The position numbers and the translations under genes were made by a program. A model generated the notes under the pieces. It saw nothing but the letters and a program-made list of their open reading frames with translations. It ran no database searches and had not been told where the DNA came from. From Eucommia ulmoides (lineage: Eukaryota > Streptophyta > Magnoliopsida > Garryales > Eucommiaceae), in contig CM028339.1 in NCBI GenBank assembly GCA_016647705.1, positions 20,758,803 to 20,822,802 on the forward strand: a stretch of DNA of 64,000 bases. The letters run 5' to 3'. Positions 25,846-36,801 of this stretch are shown here, in pieces (the first letter of the stretch is position 1; each line of letters starts with the position of its first letter).

Positions 25846-26510
25846 AGAATGAATTAGATCAAAGGGTGCAAGAGAAATGGACGGACTCTCTTTGAAAGGT
25901 AGGGGTAGTTGTTTTGCAAGTTGGCAATGGATACATTCGAAGGACTCATACTGAAGTGAACCTAACTGACCACTAGAGACAAGCTATTTGACTCTATTGG
26001 ATGAAGTGTGGCCTAACTGAGAATACCAAATTTGGGATGGTAATAGGAACAGTGGTGGTTGTAGAGATAATGATGATAATGAGGAGGAGAATACAGGTAG
26101 TAGTAGTGAGATTGCATAGGTTGATGAAAAGACATGTAGCTGTGGTGGTGGTGGTGGAGTTTGAGGTGGGAGGTACAAACTGCTGCGTTCAAATAAACGT
26201 CCAACTTTACGACCAATCCCAAGGGTTTTTCTTATCCGAGGATTTTTCACACGACAACAACTATTTAAAAATATAACTTCAAATCCCAATTCACAAACTT
26301 GCCTAATAAACAAGAGATTTAAGGTGAGTTTCAGAATTAAATACGTGTTAGGAATAGAAGTATAAGAAGTAGAAACCTGACCGGTATGAGTAACACGCAT
26401 TTGAGAACCTTCAATGGTAGGAATACTAGGGGTATTCATAGCAGATAGTTTATTTGAGAAAATATTGGGATCAAATGTCATATGATTACAGCAAGCAGAA
26501 TCAAAGAACT
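25846..26510 (-). mobile_element. Copia B protease, pre-integrase and integrase start
   Basis: Minus strand: FFDSACCNHMTFDPNIF (protease region, DS replacing the usual DSG context), NTPSIPTIEGSQMRV and PNTYLILKLTLNLL. Next comes GRKVGRLFE, then the GAG pre-integrase motif IWYSQLGHTSSNRVK, then SPSISLAPFDLIHSD at the start of integrase. This is the Copia order. Fossil with several breaks. Confidence 0.75.
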
Positions 26511-27691
26511 AAGTAGAGTTACCTGTGGTAAATAAGAGAGTAGGGTAAAGGTTTGTACCATTCTTGGAGAAAATATGATAGAGGAGTAAGGTCATATCTA
26601 CAATAGACATGGTAACAGTAGTGAGGTAGGAACTGAACCCTTTTTGGGATTGAGAATTATCAAAGAACCTGCAGACATCGTTATTAAATCGGATCAATAA
26701 TATACAACTAAGTATATTGTACAATATGAATGTAGAGAAACTATTGTCATGGTTGGATTTAGAATGCTAAAATTATCTAGGAATCGGTCTATACTCGTGA
26801 AGAACCAATTCAAAACCCCTTGAACCGATCAAATCCCCATGATGAAATAAATCAACAATATAAAAGAAACTCTATTGTATGATCTGAATTTGATTAAACA
26901 GAGGCCACAGATGGATATGGAATGTAGAATTTAGCCACAAATCGGTATTAAAAATTCAATAACCGGTTAAAAATAGGTGAACTAGCTACGAGAAAAGTCC
27001 AATAGTGAACCGGTCAAACAAATGGTTAACTAGAGCTAACGTGGCAACTGAGGAGGAAGTCAATGATTACGTGGCGATGGTCAATGCTGATGTGGCATCC
27101 ATGTAGCAAAAAATACCCAAGTATTGCTAATGTGCCAGCTAACGTGGCGTTATAAGTAGGGTTGAGTGGGTGTTGACTCCTGACAGGGCGCCTATATGGA
27201 AGCTCACGTGACTGTCAAAAGGGCTGACATGGCACAGAAGTTCAGCAACGGCAAGTGGATCTCACACGAGGAAGGACGAGTGGCTTCTAGCCACGCGTGA
27301 GGGCACATGAGTGGTTGGACCATGCTGATTTTTGCGTCGTTGGAAACATCTCATCTAGACGGGTCTGATGATATATTGTAAGAAGGATTTGGAGCCTTGG
27401 CTGAGGCGATAGAGCCCAAAATTCAAGACAACGAAGTTTAATGGTACTGCAAGCTTTGGGAAGCGCACGAGGGCACGTGGATGCAACAATGTAGGTGATT
27501 TTGGTGGCATTGTGTTCGTCTCTACAAGATGAAGATGGTGGTGTGGTGATTATTGATACAGTAGCGATGATAAGGCCTATAGCAGCGACAAAAACCACGA
27601 GAGAAAAGAGAAAGCAGTGTCGAAAGCTTTAGGGTTGCGAATTTTGTTTTTTAGGAAGAACAGGTCCAGAAAAGATTTGTTATTGATATCA
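26511..27691 (-). other. Copia B leader region with repeated ACGTGGC motifs
   Basis: No clear Gag. On the plus strand there is a cluster of ACGTGGC-like motifs at about 27038, 27069, 27142, 27197 (CACGTGAC) and weaker ones at 27089 and 27225. Core ACGTG is the G-box/ABRE core bound by plant bZIP and bHLH factors. The stretch 27170-27400 recurs inverted at 13850-13930 plus 21430-21575. On the minus strand, just beside the LTR, TGATATCAATA (27681-27691) resembles a tRNA-Met primer-binding site. Confidence 0.4.
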
Positions 27692-27815
27692 TGTTAAGAT
27701 ATTTCAGAAGTGGAAAGCATGAACGATATATTGATGTATATGAAAATGGAGAACTTTAGGGTTAGGATTTTGACCTAATGGGCCAAGTGGACAAAACCCA
27801 TATATTACATTAACA
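27692..27815 (-). repeat. 5' LTR of Copia element B
   Basis: 124 bp, TGTTAAGATATT...TTACATTAACA, with TGTTAA / TTAACA inverted ends. The adjacent PBS-like sequence on its left fits a minus-strand element. Confidence 0.6.
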
Positions 27816-28264
27816 TTTTTCATTGATGTGTATATGATGTATTCATTAGTTGTAATTTATTTATTTATTTATTTCTATTTGGAATAATTCGTTGTTGATC
27901 TAAGTACGTTGATTTAGAGATTCAATTGATTGTTTTTCTTTCTTTTTTTCTTATTTAGTCTCTAGTTGAAGGAATACAATTTTTGTTCACTTAGTTGTAT
28001 AGTTTTTTATATTGATTTGCTATTTCACGCTTACATACAAATTTTACATATATTGCAGTACAAGTTTTGGTGATATATATACATATAGGACCTATATTCC
28101 ACCTGAATTAATTAATAATAATGGAATAAAAGATTAATCTCCTCATGTTCTTTAAATGTTAATGCACGATGGAAGAACAAATATTGGCCCCAAGACAAAG
28201 GATACTCCCATAATCTAAATTGGCTTGAAAATGAGATACAAATAAGTTACAGAGATATCCTCCT
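27816..28264. other. Low-copy-looking spacer, nothing recognised
   Basis: AT-rich sequence between Copia B and the X-family LTR. It has no counterpart elsewhere in the window that I can see, no long open frame and no RNA gene. It may be part of the pre-insertion DNA. Confidence 0.35.
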
Positions 28265-29019
28265 TGACGCATCCCAAGTTTTTGAAAAGAAAAGCATAAG
28301 AACTAATAAAGCGTAAAATAGAAGGGATTTTTAAAGTGTCGGTTTCCTAAAAAAATTACTTAGGCCATTTTAAAAATAAAGAGTCGTCACCTAGCATTGG
28401 GCTTAAATGGTGTGCTAGGCCACCATATTTAAAAAAATAAATAAAAAAATAAAATTTTTAAAAGGAAGTAAAAATTTACTTAAAAAACATAGTCAAACCA
28501 AAGATTTATTTAAAAAGTTCGGAGGTTGGTCACACTCAGGAAAAATGTTAAGCACCCCAAGACGCCCGTCTGAAAATGGTACCCTTTAACCAATTAAGTT
28601 CAATTAGTTTAAGTCCAAACGTTTTATTCTATTTTAAAATCTTTCCTTCTTATGAAAATGTTTTTGGTATTTTTCAAAAGTAAGATGAAACACTTTTTTT
28701 TTGGTCATTGGGGAATGTTCCCCCGGGGGTAGTTTTAAGTAAGTTTTCAAGGGATTTATTTGATTTAAATGGACAAACTAAAATAAGAAAAAAAAAAATA
28801 TGAAGGTATGAATGCGAATGCAAATGACAAAATTAAAATAAAGTCATACAAACTTTTATTGATGCAAAAGTTGTATGTAATCACCTAAAAACTACTTGTA
28901 TGATTTTTTATGCAAGAATAGTCTTAATTTAAATGTGTCACTACATTGGGTATGAATACGAGAATAAATCAAAAAAACTACATGAATTAATATGATTATG
29001 CATGGCGAAGATTTAATTA

Positions 29020-29022
<3 letters not shown>

Positions 29023-29111
<89 letters not shown>
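29023..29111. repeat. (TA)n(TG)n microsatellite in X LTR
   Basis: About 20 TA units then about 24 TG units. Other X LTR copies have only TA at the same place (40527-40570 and 43105-43143), so the TG part expanded in this copy. Confidence 0.9.
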
Positions 29112-29115
<4 letters not shown>

Positions 29116-30116
29116 AGTGCAAGTAGTGTACGTGTCGTATATTAAATGGAAAAGGTGATATGAAATATGAAATCTAGAATAACCAACATATGATGAAACA
29201 TAAGAAGTGTAGGTAGTGAAAGTGTCCTAACCATGTTGTCTAAAATATACCAAAGTAAATATTCAAGATGTCATAAGGTAGATGCAAATGATATCAATGT
29301 TTATTTTTAAATTTTCCTAATTAATTCAAAGAAATCCCGATTTGAAATTTCTTTGAGTCTGATGGTGATGAGAATTGACAGAATATCGTGGAAACAAGTT
29401 TGTCAAGATTAATCTTTCCAAAACTTAGGCGGAATCCCACAAAATGGCTTACTGATACTGAACGTTTCTAAATTCTACTCTAGTTGGGAAATTGAAATGA
29501 GTTAACGAAAAACTCTCCCACAATTAATCAAATCATCGAATTCACCGTAAGGTTTGTAAGGATTAATTCTAACAAACTAAGATTTTATATATTTTTTGTT
29601 TTGGATTTTTATATATATATTTTTAGGTTCTTTAAGACAATGGAAAAAAAAAGGAAAAATAAGGAATTAAAACATCTTTAACCTAACAGTCAGGGATTGA
29701 GTTTAAGCACGAGGCAAACCATCTCGGCATTTTCATTGGACAACACATTTTAATTTTTTATATGAATTGCAATATAACAAAGAATAATACAAAAGAAATA
29801 AATATAGTAAAAAAAAAAAAAAAGTGTCATCGTCTAACGCTCGAAAGTTCAACTTGAGAACGAAGAACCTCGTCCCAACATTTTCATCGAGTCATCAGAC
29901 AATTAGAAAAGAAATAACTTTTATGAATTTAATATTGTGAGAACAAAATAAACAATGGAAAATTAAAAATCAAAATACATACCTACTCTGGCCAAGATTC
30001 CCGATGCTCGGATGTTTTCCTCTCCCGTAGATGACTTTCTGAAAGGGCTCTTACTGAGAATCACTCTCTAGGAGAATTTTTCTCTCAATTTCTAAATGAA
30101 TGAGCTATGAGGAGGG

Positions 30117-32227
30117 TGTTGGCCCAGTAGAATACCCAAGAGCCAGGTGAATTGAGTAATTAAAAAATTATCAAAATAAAATTCAATAAATCAAATAATT
30201 AATTTTAAGCCTAAATTACTTATTATCTTTACAACGGAATAATATAATCAACTAAGTGCACACCCAAACAGCAAAAATAGTAAGGTAAATATAGCAGCAC
30301 ACAAAAGTTTTATACTGGTTCACCAAGCTACTCTTGACTAATCCAGTCCCCTTAGCTCTATGGAGGTCGCACCCACTAAAACCAAGATCCCTTTAAAGGT
30401 ATAAACCAAACCCGCACACCGATTCTTTTACAGGCTCCGAATCAACCTTTACAATATCTTTTTCTCAAGCTAAGGAAGAACCTCTACTTTTTACAAGCTA
30501 AAGAATAACCTAATTCTTTTTAACACTAAGGCACAAGAATCAAAACCTCTCAAAACACTCCAACTATCCTTTTCACAGGTAAGGATGGAAGTTTTACAAA
30601 TCACTCACAACGCAATTCTTATTCAGGAAGAATCACTACCTCAATCTCTTTACAGGAAAATACTGTAACCCCTACCCTTAATTAAATATCCCCAACGGTA
30701 TTTAACCCGTCGCAACTCACTAATACAAAAATTTGATAAGAAGTAAATCTCACTCGGAACTTCTACCACCCCAGATAAACAATAACTCACTTAATATTCC
30801 AACTAGTGATAGAAATATGTCAGATATAAAAATTTGATTTCAACAAGATATGGGTAGTAAATTGGAGCGCGTAATTAGATTCAAGAAATTGTTTGTAAAA
30901 AATATTTTCTTCAAAAAATCAGAAACAATTTCTAAGATCGATTTCCAAATATAGAATAAAAAATAAATAATAAACAATATGGAAAGATCTCATCCGGAAT
31001 CCACAGAAATAATTATTAGAACAATGTAGTTTCAAATTCGGTATCAGCAAAAATTGATCGCAATTGATTCTCAAAATCACTCTTAGAAAAACTCACAATA
31101 TCATAGAATGATAACTCTTATAAAAGCTAACAAATTATAGAAACTCTTTTAACTCTCTCTCATTGAATGATTAGTCCTAAATAAAATTCGCAGGTCTATT
31201 TAAAGGAATATGTAATCAACCTTCTAACGGCTAGTTTACATGTGTCATGACAAATAAAAACTCTTATAGACCCCTTATATCGTAAGGACTTCATTTAGGT
31301 TCAATTCCACTTAAAAACATATTTCAAATCTCTCAATTAAATACCCAAAGTATTTCTCAATCTTAATAAATAAGTATAGAATCTATTTCAAGTACCAAAT
31401 TGAGAAATATTAATATTTAATTAACCATATTAATAGGATTTAATTTGTATATGAACCATATCTTAAATATAAATAATATCCCCTAAATCTCTCTCAAATC
31501 CCAACCAAAAATGGCTCATTTTAGATACAATCTCGTATCAAACAGTATCCTGAAACAGCTCGTCCGGTTAACTGCCCAATTCAGGTTGCAGCCTAGCTAT
31601 CGCCGCTACGTGCATAGGTCGACCACCCGGTCGACTCACAGATTCAGAGAGTTCAGCACTATTTCACCAGTTGACCTATCGGTCGACTTGTTGATTAAGA
31701 GAGTTCAGCCCTTCTTGACCGGTCGACATGTCGGTCAACTTAGAGATACAGGATATTACAACTTCTATGTCTGGTCGACTCACCAGTCGATTGCTGTTAC
31801 TGGATCTTTTCTCTGAATACGTTTTTAACTTATTTTATTTTATGATTTTGTCCCTTTAACCATTTTCTTCTTTTGATTAGCTCCACATATATTCTTATAT
31901 TCCATTTTAGTCATTCAAAATTATTTCTTCTTATTTCACATAGGAGCAAATAATTTAACTTAATCAAAACATACATAAAAGATAAAATATATTTTGTGCC
32001 ATGTGTGTGTTCCTAAATGGGATATTAAGAATTAAGATTCATCTGGGTTGTTTTTCCTAATTTCTTGAAACTCTTAATTCTTCTTCATCATGTTGACATC
32101 TTAATTTCTCATCCATTTAATTTGACCTCTTCATTACTGGAACTTTAAATTACTGAAACACTCAATTAAACATTAGTTCTATCAAAATATCAATACTTAA
32201 TTGTTCATCAAAATCTTAGGATCAACT
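30117..32227 (-). mobile_element. SIRE-type solo LTR in the X-family LTR
   Basis: 2111 bp, plus-strand start TGTTGGCCCAGTAG and end CTTAGGATCAACT, flanked by GAGGG at 30112-30116 and 32228-32232. The empty target can be seen in two other X LTR copies, near 39375 and 45020, where GGAGGGTC runs straight into TATTTATAGG. Contains GTCGAC palindromes at about 31555-31790. No internal region, hence a solo LTR. Confidence 0.9.
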
Positions 32228-32439
32228 GAGGGTCTTATTTATAGGAAAATATCGGAGATGAAAACATTAGGAAACCCTAAAAATTAGGTCTGGCCGCCTA
32301 AAACCTTGTCCCAATCGGACAGGGAAAGGGAAAATTTGGAAAAAAAATTAAAAAAAAAAAAAAAATTAAAAGGATCTGGACCCCTGGGCGTGTGAAATCA
32401 CACATTCCTTTGCCCTTTCTCTCGGCTTGACACGTGGCG

Positions 32440-32815
32440 ATGGGACCCGCCATCTCTCGCTCTCTCTATTTCTCTCTTTTATGTTTTTTTCTCTCTGCTT
32501 TCTTTTTATTTTTTTAGTTGACAGTGGGTAGGCCACTCACCCTCTCTCTCTTTCTCGCACTCTCTTTCTCTCAACCAACATGTAGACCCAGTCCCTTTGT
32601 TTCTCTCTCTCTCTCTCTTATATGTCTATCTCTTATGTTTTGTCTTCTTTCTTTCCCTTCTTCTCTCTCTCTCTCTCTCTTCTCTCCCATTTTTTATTTA
32701 TTTTCCCCTTTTTTCTTTTTCTATTTTTACCCCCTTTTTATTTCGATTTTTTTCTTTCTTTCTTTTTTTTGTTTTTTTTTTTTTTTTTTGTTTCTCTATT
32801 TTTTCCATTTTCTGA
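32440..32815. repeat. Polypyrimidine low-complexity block of X LTR U3
   Basis: Dominated by CTCTCT and TTTCTT runs. The same block is found in every X LTR copy (39585-39735, 41500-41830 as purine, 45245-45340, 50920-51150). Long open frames here are compositional artefacts. Confidence 0.8.
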
Positions 32816-33185
32816 AAATAAAACAAAAATAAAAATAAAGTAAACTATAAAACAAAACATAAAAATTATGTGTGACGGTCAAAATGTCGTGTCTACAACT
32901 GTTCCTCTTTGTCATGTGAGTTTCACTTTCTTGACAAAGATAGGAGACCACATTATTTTGATCATCCTACTTTCTAAATTTTTCAAAACATTACCTCTTT
33001 GTTTTTAAAATTTATAACGGAGGGGTGAAATTCAAAAATACCCCTTTCTGGGCGTGATGAAAAGGAATGGGAATAAAATGTGTATGAATTACAACCGAAC
33101 CCTAAAGTGGTTGCCTATGTATCTCGATAATGCCAAGAATTAGGTCACACATAATTCAACATTTTCCCCAGGTGGGGCAAGAAAC

Positions 33186-33640
33186 GAATGCAAAATAAAA
33201 TGGCACTCACTGAGACGCAATGTAACATGAAGGGTACTCACATAGAAGGAATGCAAAATATATGGACACTCACTGGAAGGCAATGCAAAATAAAAGGCAC
33301 TCACGGAGATGCAAATGCAAAAATAAATGAAAGACCATCACGGAACGGTAATATGCAAAATGAAAGACTATTATGAAAAGGCAGAATACAAAACGAAAGG
33401 CCATCATGGAGAGTAATCAAGATGAAAAAACCATCACGAAGAAGCTAATTCAAAATAAAAAACCATCACGAAGAGAAAAAATACAAAATACAAGGCCATC
33501 ACAGAGAGTCAAAATCCAAAATGAAAGGCCAACGTGGAGTGTCAAATGAATAATGAAGCTGTCGCGAGGAGGTAAATAGAAAAACCATCAAAAAGAGGTA
33601 GAATGCAACATAAAATTCCATCAAGGAAGGGAAAGTGTGA
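33186..33640. repeat. Degenerate minisatellite in X 3' region
   Basis: A run of about a dozen imperfect units of 30-45 bases. The consensus resembles ATGCAAAATAAAAGGCCATC followed by ACGGAGAG. Recognisable units start near 33187, 33251, 33282, 33355, 33381, 33483 and 33517. Spacing is irregular and units are diverged, which suggests an old array. Confidence 0.55.
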
Positions 33641-35195
33641 AATAACGATAAGATATAAATTGTGCCCCAGCCTAGGACCAGGGCTGCCAAGCTTAAAAAC
33701 TCCCTAGATGCAAAAATAGATAAATTTGATATAATATGTCTCATCCTGGAACTAGGGCAAAATAAGGGAAAAAAGATATAAAATATGCCTCAGCCTGTGG
33801 CTGGGGTTGACACTTAAATGATTGAATCTTTACAAGTTGCTTATGTACCTTAGCATTATGCCAAGGATTAAGTTTAGCGTAGTTCACTGGATGCCCTTTT
33901 AAGGGAAATACAGGCACCAGGAAGCTTATTTAGAACTTCTAAATTTTAACAACAAGAGTTTACGATTTGAGTAGACAGAAAGGTAAGAGGACCTAATAAT
34001 AAGAAAATTCATGCTTCCAAACTTTTGAGATCCTAGTAAATGGACAAGATAACAATGCCATAAAAAATCTTAGTATGAAAAAAATTGTCACCTTTGATTA
34101 CTCACAATTCCGTTCCCCCATTTTGGCCATAATCGTTCGGCTGACGGCACTTTGTCTTGGGGTAATTCGATGAGATTTCATTATTTGAATTTAGAAACTT
34201 CATTTTCCAACTCAGGGGAAGGGCCCAACATGCCTCGGGGTAATTCAATTAGACTCTTTTCTTGAATTTAGAGTCTTCAATTTTCAACTTAGGAGAGGGA
34301 CAAACATTCCTCATCAAGGTCTCATTGGCTTGCTCGATTGGATTCATGTCTTTCCAAATTTTTAAGTGCTTCGATACTTGGGGTTCTAATGCTCCTATAT
34401 ACTCTATGATTTCTTAAGTCCTGCAAAACTAATTTAGTCCAAAAAATGGGTAAAATATTGAAAATTACTAAAACAAGTACCTTCAATGCCCGATATGGAT
34501 TTCTGTGAGATTTTGAGTTGGATTGTAGAAGAATATGCTTTCAATACACTTTCAGATCACACCCAATTTTCTTTTTTGTAAATTTTGATTCCATACAAAT
34601 CCATCAAGTTCTAATCCGGAGAACTGTCATTTGTCCATCAAATTGTCCTGAAATGGACCTTGAGCCAACCAATCTATTCCATTTTCTTTTCTCTTCAAGT
34701 CTCTTCCATATTCGCACCAGTGCTTCTTGCTTGGTTAGTTGTTTGACTATTTCACCCCTCTTCTTTTTCGTTATTTTTCTTTTTTTTTTCTTTTTTTTTT
34801 TTTTTTTGAGAAATAATTGATCGAGCTTATAATGGTTCGAGAGCAACGAAGCTTAGAAATCAACTTTGTCTTCTTTGCGAATCAAGACCTTCTTACAACC
34901 TGATGATCCACCCAGGAATGAGTAAATTTGGCAACCAACAGTGCGGGTTGATGGTGACAAATCCTCATTTTTTCAGCGTTGATCTTTATCGAATGATTGG
35001 ATATCGGTATCATATTTGAGTGCTTCTTCATCAGGATTATTGACTTAGGAAAATTGTGTTCCCTTTTTATTGGGTCCGACAATAGGCAAGCCAGGATATT
35101 TACATAAGATTTTATCAAATCACTAAAGAACTAGTAAAGACAATTTGATCAGCTTGCAGCGATATATCAAAACATCTTTTTAGGGCAATGGATGT

Positions 35196-36801
35196 TGATA
35201 GGTGTGATCTACCTACATATTTCCAAACCAAATTAAGTTAGTTTTTGAGCGTTTATATAGTATTTTATTACGTTTTAATTAGTTTTGATACTTTTTGTAT
35301 TAAAACAAGTGTTTGAGGCAAAAAGATAGGAAACTAGAGCAAAAACAATAAGATCGAACCAAAAACTATTGAATATCGGTGGAAAAATAAGCAAGGAGGC
35401 AAAATTGTGAAAGAAGCCCACTACCGCGGTGTCCAGACCACCACTGCGGCGGTCAAAATGCTAACAATACCAATATCTTGCTGAACTTCCATCGCCGTAA
35501 TACAAAAGATGTATGATGTTCTTCCTACTCCACCGCCTACTTCACCACCTAGGCGATTAACCAACCGACCTACCTACAGTCGCGGCGGTGATCCCACATC
35601 TGCGGCAGTGACCTTTGCATAGCCTAAGATATATTTTACATATTTTTTAGATTTTTGCTTATAAATACCCACTCATCTCCCCTCCTCTTGCACCCCCCGG
35701 CCACTAGAGCCCCTTGGGCTATACTTAGGGTTGGAATTAGGAGTTTTAGAGGGAGACCTCATATCCCAAAGTGGAGGAAGATGGCGGAGCGATCGTTGAG
35801 CGATTCTTAGCAACAAATCTTTGGACGAGGCTAAGTTCTTCGATTTCTTCCCTTATTTCTTTAACTTAGGAATTGTGAGTATGTTTAGCTCATTCTTTAT
35901 TTGTAAATGTGGTTATGACGGTAGTTAAACATGGATTGTATAGGGATTAACACTATATTTATAAATATGTTGTTTGGTTGATTTCGGTTTCGTAGTTTGA
36001 TTGTATTTCTCGTATTGTTAGTTTATCAAGCTTAGATAGATAAATGGAGAATACGGGGTTTGACAAACCCTAGATTCAAATTAGGGTAAACAAACGCTAC
36101 AATCCAATAACCCGGTCGGGGTTAGGATTGTGGATAATCGATGACGTTAAGGTAAGACTCACGTGACCTAGGGTCGTTAAGACGTTGAGGGGACTTCTTC
36201 GTTTACTCAAAGTCATGTATTCCACCTTCTTACACTCAGGAGAGGTGGCGGTGGATTTTTAGAATCGAGATTGTCGATAGGGTAAACACAACACAACAAT
36301 CCAATAACCCGATCGGGAGTTGGATTATGTGCAATCAATGACACTGGGCGAGACTCACGTGACCTAGGGTCGTTAAGACGTTGAGTGGGATTTCTTAATT
36401 GAATCGAAGTCATGTATTCCACCGTCTTACACTCGGGAGAAGTGGCGGTGCAGTTTACAAACCGAGATTGTCAAATAGGTCGAACACCGTAAATGTGAGT
36501 AAATCGAGATCAAACACGTATTTATAAACACGTTAATCCCTAGGCAATTCTTTCCCGTAAAACATATTAGTATATTAGTATAGTTAATTTAGGCTATATT
36601 AATATTAGTATTAATTAATTAAAAACATTTGTTTTTAGCCTAGATAAAGTTAGGTCATGACAATTGTGGTACTCGATAGTAACGACATCAATCCCTGTGG
36701 ATACGATAACCCGATCTTTCATGATCACACTATACTAAAACTTTGACCTCGTACACTTGCGAGTAGTCAATATGCGAGGATCGAATCCTTCCGCGCGTAC
36801 A
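35196..36801 (+). mobile_element. Athila-like (family Y) solo LTR
   Basis: 1606 bp, starting TGATAGGTGTGATCTACC and ending CGCGCGTACA, flanked by GATGT (35191-35195) and AATGT (36802-36806), a target duplication with one difference. It matches the LTRs at 57980-59604 and 61542-63162 in inverse orientation. It contains CCGC/GCGG palindromes at about 35424-35610 and two repeats of CCTCTCCCGAGTG-type text (inverse) near 36230 and 36430. No internal sequence. Confidence 0.85.

Larger units (their letters stand above)
28265..32897 (-). mobile_element. X-family (Tat/Ogre-like) LTR, 3' copy, interrupted
   Basis: Plus-strand ends are TGACGCATCCC and CGTGTCTACA (TG...CA). About 2.5 kb without the nested solo LTR at 30117-32227. 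On the minus strand the order is TGTAGACACGAC start, a pyrimidine/purine-biased low-complexity U3, a TATAAATAAG-like box near 32235, then R-U5 with GCGTCTTGGGGTGC and GGTGACGACTC-type text near 28560 and 28400. Just outside the start the minus strand reads CAAAGAGGAACAGT, a polypurine tract, so this is the 3' LTR of the internal region at 32898-39104. Confidence 0.75.

Noticed and set aside
26001-26276. Plus-strand 91-codon frame rich in Val and Arg
   Set aside because: It lies antisense to recognisable Copia pre-integrase coding on the minus strand. A shadow frame.
32518-32843. Three overlapping membrane-protein-like frames
   Set aside because: Same polypyrimidine block of the X LTR. Phe/Leu/Ser content comes from TTT and CTC runs, and the same occurs in other X LTR copies.
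33186-33640. CRISPR-like repeats with variable spacers
   Set aside because: Unit length and sequence drift continuously and the site lies in a Tat/Ogre-like 3' region. Degenerate minisatellite.
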